A DNA stretch of 64,000 nucleotides from Timema cristinae (GCA_039000515.1 JBCFYV010000001.1:12935928-12999927), one strand, 5' to 3'. Shown: positions 22,104 to 33,665, counted from the stretch's first letter. Notes: generated by a model from the letters alone, not told the origin. Numbers and translations are program-made.

Positions 22104-22775
22104 TCCGGGTCTTCTGCCTTCTAGCAGCCGACAACTCCGGGTCTTCTGCCTTCTAGCAGCCAGCAAATCCAGGCCTTCTGCCTTCTAGCAGCCAACAACT
22201 CCGGACCTTCTGCCTTCTAGCAGCCGACAACTCCGGGTCTTCTGCCTTCTAGCAGCAGGCAACTCTGTGTCTTCTGCCTTCTATCAGCAGGCAACTCTGT
22301 GTCTTCTGCCTTCTAGCAGCTGGCAGCTCCAGGTCTTCTGCCTTCTAGCAGCTGGCAACTCTGGGTCTTCTGCCTTCTAGTAGCCGGCAACTTCGGGTCT
22401 TCTGCCTTCTAGTAGCAGGCAACTCCGGGTCTTCTGCCTTCTAGCAGTCGGCAACTCAGGGCTTCTGCCTTCTAGCAGCCGGCAACTCTGGGTCTTCTGC
22501 CTTCTAGCAGTAGGAAACTCAGGGCTTCTGCCTTCTAGCAGCCGGCAACTCAGGGCTTCTGCCTTCTAGCAGCCGGCAACTCCGGGTCTTCTGCCTTCTA
22601 GTAGCCGACATCTCCGGGTCTTCTGTCTTCTAGCAGCAGGCAAATCCGGATCTTCTGCCTTCTAGCAGTCGGCAACTCAGGGCTTCTGCCTTCTAGCAGT
22701 CGGCAACTCAGGGATTCTACCTTCTAGCAGCCGTCAACTCCAGGTCTTCTGCCTTCTAGCAGCCAGACACTAAGA
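22104..22775. repeat. Minisatellite, 32 bp unit, starting at the heat-shock gene stop codon
   Basis: About 21 copies built from GGGTCTTCTGCCTTCTAGCA plus GCCGGCAACTC. The first unit begins within ten bases of the stop. The next polyadenylation hexamer I see is at 22963, so the array would form much of the 3' UTR if that site is used. Confidence 0.95.
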
Positions 22776-22962
22776 GCCGCAAGAAACTCCTTGCCTTCTG
22801 CACTCCAATAACCGACACCTGCAGGATATTCGTACGCTACTAAAATAATATCCTTACCGACTCAAACAATAATGTTCTATCTATAACTTAACAAAACGCT
22901 TGTTGGCAAATTATCTGTTTTTACAAATTTATGTTACTGTATAATTTATAAAGCTTTGATAA

Positions 22963-22968
22963 AATAAA
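22963..22968 (+). terminator. Candidate polyadenylation signal AATAAA of the heat-shock gene
   Basis: An AATAAA in AT-rich sequence 866 bp after the stop codon is the first good match past the minisatellite. Its use is inferred only. Confidence 0.35.
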
Positions 22969-23039
22969 CTTTAATAATCTTGATATTACCAAATTTGAAT
23001 AATCCGAAACATAGCAATATTGATCATGTACCTATTCTA

Positions 23040-23775
23040 TAATCCGGAATGGCTCAGTCAAGCCAATATTCCAATCAGTAAATCCCCGGAGAGGTTAGTA
23101 GCAATTTGCAGAATCCCAAATGTCATCCATATCAGAATCCTCTGGAAGGTTCAGTCAGCCATATTCCATCAGTAATCCTTGGAAAGGTTCAGTCAGCCAT
23201 ATTCCATCAGTAACCTTGGAGAGTTCAGTCAGCCATATTCCATCAGTAACTTGAAAGGTCAGTCACCATTTCCAACAGTAATCCCCTGGAGAAGCTCAGT
23301 CAGCCAGTATTCCATCAGTAACACCTTGGAGAGGCTCAGTCAGTCAATATTACGTCAGTAATCCCCCGGTAAGGTTCAGTCAGCCAATATTCCGTCAGTA
23401 ATCCCCTGGAGAGGCTCAATAAGCCTGTATTCCAACAGTAATCCCCCGGAGAGCTTTAATCAGCCAATATTCCAACAGTAATCAATTGGAAACCCTCAAT
23501 CAACCAATATTCCATCAGTAATCCTCTGGAAAGGATAAGTCAGCCAGTATTCTAACAGTAATCCCCCGGAGACCCTCTGTCAGCCAGTATTCCAACTGTA
23601 ATCAATTGGAGGCCCTCAATCAACCATTATTCCATCAGTAATACCCTGGAGAGCCTCAGTAAGCCAGCATTCCAACAGTAATCCCTTTGAGACCCTCAGT
23701 CAGCCAATAATCCAACAGTAATCCCCTGTAGAGCCTCAGTCAGCCAATATTCCAACAGTAATCCCCTTGAGACCT
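23040..23775. repeat. Minisatellite, about 40 bp unit
   Basis: About 18 copies with core pieces CAGTAATCCCCTGGAGAG, CTCAGTCAGCCA and ATATTCCATCAG. Several units at 23200-23280 are shortened and degraded, while the right half is more regular. It is a separate array, unrelated in sequence to the 32-bp array at 22104. Confidence 0.93.
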
Positions 23776-24340
23776 TCAACATTATAAGGAAACAAAGATG
23801 GAAAACCAACATGTAGAAATCCAATTGTTATCTAAACGCAGTCAGGTACACTAGCCGGCCGTCCAGTGAAGCAGTGTCTGTTGAAAACCTGACTGGTCGA
23901 AATAGTTTATATTATAATTGCGCAATGATTGGTTGGAGTGGTAGCATCTCCCAGGATATTACTCGTTGTGTGTGATTGTTTAACTTTCAATTGCCCGTTC
24001 TTCATTTATCACTCCCATGGGGTGCATAACATTAAGACATGACCAATATTGTGTCAACGCTCTGTATAGCTTTGTTCGTGTCGCTTTCACTGGTAGAAAA
24101 AGTAAGAAAGAGTACTGATTGATGTATTCGCGCTAATTTGGGGTACCTATCTACCTATTCGCTTCTCACGGGTGTTTTTTTACCTCCTTGTGTCACCTGA
24201 AAAAAGGGGAACCTGACCTATACTGACATAGCACTTTTAAAAAGTCTTATAATTAAGAATATAATTAATTTTGATTTATTTTGATTACATGTAAAAACAG
24301 AACAACATATTACACAAAATAAAAATATAATTCAAAAAGG

Positions 24341-24585
24341 TGACCTGTCGGTCTAGGGGTAAGGTGTTGAATTTCTGTGCTGGAGGTCCGGGGTTCAATC
24401 CTCGGTCCTGGCACAGATTTATCTGATTACCAAAACCTTCCTTCACTTCTGACAACACGTGTATTAATCACAACTTGTGAATGTGGGGAATGCCAGGCCT
24501 CCACAGTGGTTCGGATCCCACGTTAAACTGTAGGTCCTCCATTTAATCTCGCAATCACCCTACCACTACACATTAGCGTAAGTGC
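24341..24585 (+). mobile_element. SINE family B lacking its 3' tail
   Basis: Head GGTGACCTGTCGGTCTAGGG, B box and central block are intact, but the sequence stops at TTAGCGTAAGTGC and passes directly into transposase-like sequence. The missing tail is not found on the far side of that element, so this looks like a deletion junction, not a simple insertion. Confidence 0.85.
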
Positions 24586-25981
24586 ACTGGCGAAATATCA
24601 GTAGGCTTTAGGCCTATAGGCATCGACCTTATTTCCTCACGTGTTTCTATTGAAGTTGAAGGAATAGCCAGGTTTTCATCTTCTGAAGTTTGTGAAGCAT
24701 GATCCAGTGGATTTTCGGAAGCCATTTGATTGACATCTATAGCTCCATTGGTGCTTTCTGGCATATCTGTAGTCGCAACTGGGCTAAACAGAAAATCTGG
24801 AAATATTTTATGGTTAATTGGCTGAATTCCTGTTTTTTTAAATCCTGATAGAGCATTATGGTTTGTTGCAGCTTTTCCATAGGCTTCAGAAAACAAAGGA
24901 ACTACCTGATAGTGTGAAACCACCATTCCTGGATGGCATTTCAATCACTTTGTAACTGCCTGGTCATAATATGTTTTCAGAGGACCGTAGAAAAATACGT
25001 CAAGATATTGAAGATGGTGGTGCAATGCGGAGAGAAGCAAAGCATAGCTATTCCATGTTCTTTGCATAGGTTAAAATATTTATGTTTTTATGGCTCAAAT
25101 ATCCACCGACTAAAAGCACAACTTTGTTTTCTTGGCTAGGATTTGTAGACTCTTTGAAGTGTTGCATCCACTTCAAAAATACTTCCTAGTCATCCAGCCT
25201 GATTCCTGAGATAATCCTAAAGTGCTTGTTGGTGCATCATCAAGCAGTTCTTCGTTCCAATTCTTCCTGGCAAATATCAAAGCTGGAGGAATATAATTGC
25301 CAGCAGAACCCATACAAACTACACACGTGATATGCTGCCCTCGTTCAGCATTCGTGACTGTACCAACTTGTTTTCTTCCTTTTGTAGCAAATATTTTTTG
25401 AGGTTTCTGCACTGTTGACAGTCTGATTCATCAATATTCCAAATTATTGTTGGCTGAATATTGTGTTCAGTAATAACATTTTCAAGAGTTTTAAAATAAT
25501 TGTCTGTTTGTGGCTTGTTAAAATCTTGTGCACGAGCTGTTGATGTGGCCTCAGGACGTCTTAATGACATATCTGAATGTCTTATCCTGAATCCTCTTAG
25601 CCAGTCCCATCCCGCCATCTCATTTTCTAAGCTAGACCTGTGTGCGATGCCGTTTCTATCAGCCAGTTGGAAATCTAATTTTCTTATTTCATTGCATGTT
25701 AATCCAAAAAGTCTGGTCTGCAACAACTTAATGTGGCTTACAAGTTCTTGTTCCATTTATAATGCAAGTGTTGACTGATAACGGTCTAATCCCTTATGAG
25801 TCCCCAAGACTTGTTTATTTTTGTTCGCTGCTCTTCGTCTCAAAGTACATTGTGGAACACCGAAGTTTTTGGCTGCTCTGAGCCATCCCATTTCTTTATT
25901 GTTTACAGCATCAATGGTGCGCTGCATTTGAATTTCATCCCATGATTGGCGATCTGTTTTACGCTTGTATTTATCAACCAT
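24586..25981 (-). pseudogene. pogo/Tigger-like (CENP-B related) transposase pseudogene
   Basis: On the minus strand, from 25981: a helix-turn-helix N-terminus (MVDKYKRKTDRQSWDEIQMQ ... LRAAKNFGVPQCTLRRRA), then a CENP-B/Tc5-type second DNA-binding region (WDWLRGFRIRHSDMSLRRPE, ATSTARAQDFNK). The DDE core follows: IIWNIDES carries the first Asp; a frameshifted segment has GTVTNAERGQHITCVVCMGS, then PPALIFARKNWNEELL. Near 25110, VVLLVGGYLSHKN stands where family members have a DGH-type motif, so the second catalytic Asp is lost. A Pro/Ser/Glu-rich C-terminus ends about 24586. At least two frameshifts and several stops show it is dead. No terminal inverted repeat was found. Confidence 0.88.
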
Positions 25982-25989
25982 ATTATCCT

Positions 25990-28331
25990 AAAAAAAGGGG
26001 AGGATGACCCCCACATCATGTGCCACTATAAAATTTATTTTATATACAATTTTAAGTTTACATAGCTCTTCCTAATAATGTCTCCAAACATTCTGCAGCA
26101 ATAGAAATTTAACACTGCAAATCATGCTCATGCTTATGAAAGTGGAGTATTGAAGTGTTCAAAAAATATTAATATGGGCATTGCATATGTATGGGTAAAA
26201 TTAAATAGTGTGTCATTTTGCCTTGCATAGAGATATGTCATTTTACCCACAAAGCTACACGACCACAAAGTGAATAGTTGTGAACAAAGCATCCATTATA
26301 ACCTAAGTTTGAAACTACACAAAGAAAGTAAACACTTCCAACAACAACAACAACAAAACATGCAATTATTATTATTATTACATATCACAAACAATTATTT
26401 AATTTTCATTTGGGATTAAAAACAATGCACAAAAATATATTTATGTACATACTTTTTATTGTTTTGCACCGTATTCACAAACTATATTACACAGCCCAAC
26501 TCCATTTACATAGCACAAATACTACCAACTTCTCATTAAATACATGCCTTCACATAAAATGATGGCAGTTTGGTTTCAGGGAAACAGCCACTCTATCATT
26601 TTATCTTGTTATGTCATTATGGGCCAGCACTGACTTGAAAACGGTGGCGAGCCAGGTGACAATCCCTAAAGAGAGATGGTGATGGGCTATAAGCTTCACA
26701 AACATGCCAAAACCACTGGCGACAGATTTATGGTTTCAAGGATAGACAGCTAGTCACTTCGGGGGCAAAATATGAAGATCCTCAGCTCGTATTAGGTTTA
26801 ATGAGTTTCAGATTGAATATTCATGTAAATTAAATACCGTACCATTATAAAGTTAAAATAAGTTGGCATTAATTGATTTGCTTCTCGCATTTACTACACA
26901 CGTTTAAGTATACAAAATAATTAATTGAATAATGCATTTATTTGGCAAGTGTTTATATTACAGCGAGTAAAAATGTAGTGACATCTGTGGTGCGCAGGTG
27001 TGTGAGCAATGGAAGTGATAATGTTGTGTGTGCGTTGGACTGAGAAGAGACAGTAGTAACATTATTGTTGCCGCACACGTATGCTTTCGTTGTCTCTTGA
27101 CGGGATAAGTTTCTTGTTCGTAATATGTATTAATGTTTATTTATGATTATTAATAAACATATCAAACTGCTAATTAGTTATTCTCAATTGGTCTAAAACC
27201 TCTGAACACTTTTTCTCGTTATAATTCAACAGAAGGTTCATTGAAATAATATTTATTTCAATTAATAAACCTCCCTAAGTACTTCTAACATTACAAATAT
27301 GAAATCTTTGCATTTTTTTTTTTAACTGTTGCATTAGATGCCAAAATTTCACACTTTGAGTAAACACTGTGCTTAACATATACATTTAATTTATATTTAA
27401 TACATTGATCCAAGTTTGGTTTAAGACCTACTAATTTACATACTTCATACATACATACATACATACATACATAATACTACATACATACATACATACATAA
27501 TATATAAAGTTATTATATTATTAATTTGGGTCATACACCCTTAATTGCCATAAGGGTGGTTAACTATAGTCTTAGTTTAATAGAAAGCCCTTTATTTGCA
27601 AACTAAAAATTAGGGTTGCACAATAGCGGGAAAAACCCCTACAATTTGTATTTACGTCCTTACGTTTGGTTAATATTGTAAAAAAATACACTAATCCATA
27701 AGGAAGCATTAATGAACGATTTTGATACATTATTGGATGGACATTTTAATAAATACATCAAACAAGATTTTTTTAAATGAAAAATTTAGAGACTATCAAT
27801 GTTGATGGTCGAAAATGGTCTTCCTATAAAAATCAGGACTCAGCTCTGATCTCGTGGGTTCTAACTCTAACTAAATGTTTCTGAAACTAAAGCAACCAAG
27901 TTGTTATTCTCAAATTATGTCTCGTGTGTTTGATCAAATATGATAATTATATAGGCGACTTTAATACAAAATCTAGTGGTCGGATTAGTTTTTTTTTTCT
28001 AGTTTGAGACTTTAGAAATACGCATCAGAGACTATTTGCTTCCAAGAGATAAATTTGAAATCGATTGTTGGCTACACTGTCTTCATAGCTTTTGTTTATT
28101 CAACTCAACCAGTTGTCAAAATTATTTGTTTTTCTTTAATAAGTGTTAAATACACTATCAACATAATACACAGTGCGCAGTCATTGATGGAGTTAACTGT
28201 GGATAAAGCTTTGAAATCTCTCCCAATAAAATAGCAATGATAACTAAACAACTTAGTTAACGTAGTGTATGGTTTAAAAAAAATAGAATTTTAAAGTAGC
28301 TAGCCTATATAATTATACAGTTGCTTGAAAA
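25990..28331. other. Intergenic stretch before SPRYD7
   Basis: AT-rich, with a CATA microsatellite at about 27445-27500. A slightly GC-richer patch (26980-27120, GTGACATCTGTGGTGCGCAG) could hold upstream regulatory or 5' UTR sequence of the gene downstream, but nothing decides this. No other gene recognised. Confidence 0.4.
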
Positions 28332-28446
28332 ATGTCTTTAAATGTGTTTTGCTGTTTAAGAAACTGTTTAGATGGATTTACTTTCTCGCCAAATCCCGTC
28401 CCAAGAAGGGAATTAAATCCCATTACTTTGGACACCAATTACATGG
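28332..28446 (+). CDS. SPRYD7: SPRYD7 exon 1
   Basis: Encodes MSLNVFCCLRNCLDG through LDTNYM plus the first base of a Gly codon. The donor is GTATGA at 28447. The frame stays open past the donor but loses all similarity there. Confidence 0.92.
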
Positions 28447-31400
28447 GTATGACATTTTGCCTTTATGTATGTAAGAGTTGGGAAATGGGTTTCCTGATTT
28501 CTCAGCTATGGTATCGCTTGGTGATTGATAAATCGACTCTTATATTCTTAAGATATTCTATACCTTCTCACTTAAGAGGGTCTTTCAGTGCTAGCAAACC
28601 ATTGTCAATATCTATTAATCTATACTTATAAAATAACATGTCCTGACTGACTGACTGATTCATCATCGCCGAGCGCAAACTATCAAGGCTACAAGCATGA
28701 AATTCGGACTGTATATTCATTTTGTTATGTAGGCACCCACTAAGAAAGGATTTTAGAAAATTCCACCCCAAAAGGGTCAAAATAGGGGATGATAATATGT
28801 ATGATTATTGAAAGTCCATAATTTTGAAAGTTACATAAACAAAATTTTGTATTTCGGTTATTGACGTAAAACAAATAAATACGTGTTTCAGGAATTTTGG
28901 AAATTTTATTTAATAAAGGATGAAAAAGGGGGTGAAAGTTTGTATCGGACTTGCATTATTTTTATCTGAGGTCAAGTTATGGTCATCAACGTAACGTAAT
29001 ATTTTAAATTAATCTGTAAATACATATGTTTATTTTCGTATTTGTATATAATCAACTTCCACGCGAGCAAAGCCGCGGGCAACAGTATCTAGTAGCCCAT
29101 ATTCTAGCCTAGGCTATTTATCGATGTGTATCACAAATTAATAACGTGAGCGTTGCGTCCGAGATATCTAACCCACCCAAAGGGTTGGGATTTTAAATTT
29201 TTGGTTAGATTTAAAAAAAATTATTGATTAACAAAATGTAGATATTTTTTTCTCTGCCTGTTTGAAACTAAGAAAAAGCATTTCCAGGATTGTATTGCGT
29301 GGATGCCACGGGCAACGCTGAATACCATATCTCTGTCTCACTCACTTACCTGCACACAGGGTTGTTGTGAAATCTTTTATCTCTGTTTGCCCTCGTCGCT
29401 CTTTCCATTGACCTCCATGCATTCAGCCCCTGCATCTTTTACAAATTTAGAATGTATGGACACAAGGCCCTTACATCACAAAATGGCGCCCATTCTCCCT
29501 CCAACCCTTCCCCTTAACTCCAAATACTCAAACTATTACAACTAAGATGGAAGAAAACAACGCTATACTATTAAGTACATATATGAAAGGTGAAGTTTGG
29601 GGGATGAATCATTATAATAATTATTATAAAAATGACCCGCTTCGGTGGCTGCATGTTCTAATACGCTTCTCTCACAGTAAGACTAGACTGGTGTTGACGG
29701 GGCGATAGAGGTTCAAATCTGAGTCAGGCGTACTGAAAGGGTGTTATACAAAATGGTTTACTACTCTCCCCCCAAAGAAATGCAGGTACCTTTCCTTTAA
29801 ATATAGCCTTCCTAATCCCTAAAACCATTAGCGTAATTAGTACATAAGCGTACAAAGCGTAGAAAGATGCTGTACTAAAAAATAATAATTAATAATGGAA
29901 AAGAGCCGCATCTCAATCATATCAAATATTGTAAATTGAAAAATGACACCTGGCCAAGAGAGTCGTCAGGGGGAAAGTCCCGGTTTTGAGTCCCCGTATT
30001 TAGGTGGGGTTTTGCAATTTATTTGATTTTTCAACCAAGCCGACCTTTAACTTTCCAGACAAGTTATATTCTCCATCACTCATCTGACTACTTTTATTTG
30101 TAAAAACGACACTATTCTGATCTATTCGTTATAATTTTCATACTCACTGTCTCGTGCATGATTTGTGCGCAGGTCACGAGGTGGTGATTGTGAAGAATGG
30201 CATGAGGGTGTGCGGGAGTGGAGGTGCGCTGGCTAGTGCACCTCTCGTTCAGAGCAAGTCCTACTTCGAGGTGAAGCTGCAGCAGTCTGGTTAGTTCTCT
30301 GACACACACATTAGGGTTTTCTCCGAAGTCCAAACATATTACTACTATGTTTTATCTTGTCCTTAAATGGTCGATAAGTTAATAAGAAATGTATGTGTGG
30401 GGCTGTTCCAAGAAGTAATTAAGCCAAGGACTCAGGATTATAAAGGTGATTTGCACCAGCACATGCTCGGAGATGTGGGAAAATAAGCCCACATTGTGCT
30501 ACGGGACAAGGTTGAACCCTGGTCTCGAGGGTCAGTCACAAGTGGAAAACTAGCTGGTGATGTGTCTCATTGCAGGAACAGGCTCCTAAAATACTGTGTG
30601 TTATATTTAAAAGTAGCCCCTTGTATTAAAATAGTGAGTAGCACTAATCAGGGTTATGGAGTCGGTACACCAAGCCTTTTTCTCCAACTCCTTTATTTTT
30701 ATACTAATTGCCTCAGACCTTCATGAATGGCTGAAATATATTAATTAGTAATAACAAATTTATTGCAGTAACATGCTCCAATACAGATTACTTCATAAGA
30801 TGTTTCTTTGACATTGTGAATTTATATCCGAGTAAATTTGTCAATCCAAATTACAAATATTGGCCCTAAAACATAAAAAAGTGTAAAGTTAAAATGATAA
30901 AATATTATAACATTTATGGTAACTATAAGTTTTTATTTTTAAGCCGTGGTTATTACATTTTTACCGACTCCAACTCCACCCGAAATTGCTGTCGACTCTG
31001 CCTCCACGTATGCACACAAATATGAATGTTGAAATGTACCTCTATTGGTCCCCTTATGGGAAAGAATCAAGGTAGCATGACATTATCCCCAGGTGTGTGG
31101 GGTGTGGGACTAGCCACTCGTATGTCCGACATGAACCGTGCCCCGGGGGGCAGTGACGATGAGTCCTGGGTTCTTTGCTCGGACGCCATCATCAGACACA
31201 GCAACAAGGAGCTGGCCAAGATATCTCCGGAACCACAGGAGGGAGACATATTGGTACGTGGGCATGACTGGTGTACGTCTGCAAATGAAACACTCGACCC
31301 CTCAGCTTCAACAATGTTGTAAACTAGTTTCTTCAAAAAACAATGTTTCTGTGAAGTAATGTTGTCATGCCTAGTTGTCATCACATAGTTGTGACTAACA

Positions 31401-33665
31401 CTGTTCTAATGGCATAAAATATATTTTTAAAGAAAACCTCTTTGCCCTTTTTGAGGTATTTTGTTATACGTATTTGGATGAAGGTACAAGAATTGTGGAT
31501 AGGAACACATACAAGGGGACAAACACAATATCACTTTTACAATCAAAAGGAGAACACAGTTCACACTTAACACTGCTGCTGCTGGACAGAAAAGTAATGG
31601 CTGCCTCTTTGAGAAAATAGATCGTTATCACCCAATTCCCTGACCTAGGTTTCATTCTATCGGAACTAATCAGGAGGGAGTGTGAAACACACAATGCAAT
31701 CGCCTAAAAGAAGAAACCAAAGAATGATACGATGCCTATATAATGTCCGTTCACGATAGGTTTTTACCTGAATGACAGTTTGAAAATCATATGTTTAGGT
31801 TTTGGGTTGCCAACACTGGTAACAGTTTTGTTATATTGTAACATTTTTTAATTACTGGTAACCGTAATATTTTACATTAAAATAATGTAAACTTAGGTTT
31901 ATACTATTTCATTACTTTTAGTAATTTCTTTTTATCCAACCCGAAACAATATTTTAAACATAATTAAAAGTCTTATTCTTCGTTTTGGAACGTTGTTGAA
32001 TATGTGTAATATAGTGCATACCTTTTAATACAGGCATCATATTTACTTGAAAAAGAGAAAATATTTGTCATTTTTTATATATTATATATATATAGTAAAT
32101 TATTTTATGATTATTTTATCGTATTTCAAAATATTTAACTGGATAAAATATTTTTATCAACTGTGTGGGTGCATCATAAAAAAACTTGTTTCTGTCATGT
32201 TGAACCACATGGTTTAAATCTGTTGCTCACCATTTTAAAGCTATGTTCGTTAAAAAAATTTGTGAACGTGGTGTGAATAATAATTTTTATTAATGGAATA
32301 AAACGATAAATAAGCTTTGTGCCCAACCTTAAATAAATATATAAATAAGGCGTCTGTTTTCATTACAGCTATCAAAGTGATAGATGTCAGCTTTAGGCGT
32401 AGGGATATATTATGAAATACTTCTAGTGACATTTTGAGCCGTCATCCAAGTAAACTAAGGTCGTGAATTAATTATAGGAACATGTAAAGGCCATATTATA
32501 TTAGTCCCTTTTATTTGTTTCTATCCACCTTTCCTATACCTCCTTACAAATACACATATTAAAGTAAAAATGATAATATTTAAGATTTATTGAATAATTC
32601 TAGATGTATTCAGCCGATGCTTCATTTACAGACACCCCCAAATATAGCTCACAAAGTGTTAGTTGTAGTTAATATTCTAATGGGATTGTCCATCAGTTCA
32701 GCCCATACAGTAGCTTTTCTGTCAACCAAGTTAAGCATCCCAGGTTCGATTTCTGGCATGGCTGAAAAATTTATCATTAGTGAAATGTGGGTTTCCCCTT
32801 TCACAGTGATAAATAAACAACCGGGGGGCTGGGTGTTGTGTCTGTTCTAGATTTAAGTTAGTTTATAACTCAAGTGCTGATATAATTAGATGTTTCAAAA
32901 AGTGCACGTTAAATACCTCAAATACACGAAAGAAAAATTCTATTGGGGTATCTAGTTTTTATTTAGAGAGAAAAAAAACACTTCAAAATGTGCCATCAAT
33001 TGCGTGAAATATTTTGTTTTCACTATTAATCCTGTACAGTTGATAACTTGCATGAATGTTGCGTTTTCAGGGGGTAGCATATGACCATGTGGAGCTCAAC
33101 TTCTACATCAATGGCAAGAGTCTGGAGTCCCCGGTGTCTGGGATCAGAGGCTCCGTGTACCCTGCTCTTTATGGTAAACAACAGGCATGAGCGCATAGTC
33201 TGGGGCGTCACTCTTGTGTTAGCCTAGACTGACAGTGACATCAGGGTTCAAATCCTGGCTGGGTGTACTGAGGGTGGTTTTTCCAAAATGGTTTTCCACT
33301 CCCCCTCCACACAAATGTTGGTACACTTTCTAATAAATACATATACCTTGAGTAGGTAGTAAGCCGCAGCATTAAAAATAAAAGTTGAAAGGGTTCCTTC
33401 TCAACCAGATCCATGGGGGGAGGGAGTTTTTTCTGTCAATCTCTAGGCAAATGCTGGTGCAGTTCTTTAGATACTATTCCTCCTCTTCTATTTAATCATT
33501 GATAGACGGTGCTCCCGGCAATGGAAGGGCTCACCACAAACTGAGGTGTTAATTTTTATGTTTCCAGTGGACGACGGAGCGATCCTGGACATTGTACTCA
33601 CCGAGTTCCACCACGAGCCTCCCCCGGGCTTTGACCGGATCATGCTTGAACAATCCCTGCTCTAG
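28332..33665 (+). CDS. SPRYD7: SPRY domain-containing protein 7, five exons
   Basis: Exons 28332-28446, 30173-30289, 31093-31253, 33071-33173 and 33568-33665 join in one frame (594 nt, 197 aa), all with GT-AG introns. The vertebrate protein has about 196 aa. The start MSLNVFCCLRNCLDG has the family's Cys-rich N-terminal stretch. Then LDTNYMGHEVVIVKNG leads into the SPRY domain (about residues 40-185): GGALASAPLVQSKSYFEVKL, GVWGVGLATRMSDMN, YDHVELNFYINGK, VSGIRGSVYPALY, and the C-terminal FHHEPPPGFDRIMLEQSLL. SPRY domains are beta-sandwich protein-interaction modules. SPRYD7 (CLLD6) is conserved from insects to vertebrates, but its partner and role are poorly known. Introns carry a Helitron, SINEs and a hAT MITE, none touching an exon. 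I am very sure of identity and exon joins. Confidence 0.95.
28619..29092 (+). mobile_element. Non-autonomous Helitron in SPRYD7 intron 1
   Basis: Starts TCTATACTTATAAAATAACA and ends with hairpin CGCGAGCAAAGCCGCG before CTAG. It sits between A (28618) and T (29093) without target duplication. It is the same family as 19368-19832, in opposite orientation. No coding capacity. Confidence 0.92.
29634..29882 (+). mobile_element. SINE family A2 in SPRYD7 intron 1
   Basis: Head GACCCGCTTCGGTGGCTGCA, anticodon-arm region with AGACTAGACTG, B box (GGTTCAAATCTGAG), body and decayed tail (AGCGTAGAAAGATGCTGTAC). It ends 290 bp before exon 2. Confidence 0.82.
30173..30289 (+). CDS. SPRYD7: SPRYD7 exon 2
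   Basis: Acceptor TTGTGCGCAG. Encodes HEVVIVKNGMRVCGSGGALA through SYFEVKLQQS plus one base. Donor GTTAGT at 30290. Confidence 0.95.
30649..31010. mobile_element. hAT-like MITE in SPRYD7 intron 2
   Basis: The left end CAGGGTTATGGAGTCGG and an inverted GACTCCAACTCCACC block near 30965-30980 match the termini of the element at 53075-53462. The right terminus is decayed, so no target duplication could be confirmed. Confidence 0.7.
31093..31253 (+). CDS. SPRYD7: SPRYD7 exon 3
   Basis: Acceptor TTATCCCCAG. Encodes GVWGVGLATRMSDMNRAPGG through ISPEPQEGDIL. Donor GTACGT at 31254. Confidence 0.95.
32690..32935 (+). mobile_element. SINE-like element, family C, in SPRYD7 intron 3
   Basis: B box GGTTCGATTTC, then TGAAAAATTTATCATTAGTG, GGGGGGCTGGGTGTTGTG, TAGATTTAAGTTAGTTTATA, and tail AAGTGCACGTTAAATACCTC. 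This is the same order as at 13885-14125. Confidence 0.7.
33071..33173 (+). CDS. SPRYD7: SPRYD7 exon 4
   Basis: Acceptor GCGTTTTCAG. Encodes GVAYDHVELNFYINGKSLES through RGSVYPALY plus one base. Donor GTAAAC at 33174. Confidence 0.95.
33185..33376 (+). mobile_element. SINE family A2 abutting a splice donor in SPRYD7 intron 4
   Basis: tRNA-like head with TTAGCCTAGACTGACAG, B box (GGGTTCAAATCCTGG), GTGTACTGAGGGTGGTTTTT, body and decayed tail (GAGTAGGTAGTAAGCCGCAG). It starts about a dozen bases after the exon 4 donor. Confidence 0.82.
33568..33665 (+). CDS. SPRYD7: SPRYD7 exon 5, terminal
   Basis: Acceptor ATGTTTCCAG. Encodes DDGAILDIVLTEFHH through IMLEQSLL and a TAG stop. The 3' UTR end is uncertain; an AATAAA lies near 34073. 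Confidence 0.95.

Noticed and set aside
21376..22166. Other frames across the heat-shock gene, including a His-rich one
   Set aside because: They are shadows of the GC-rich exons and of the intronic repeat; only the spliced plus-strand reading shows the alpha-crystallin pattern.
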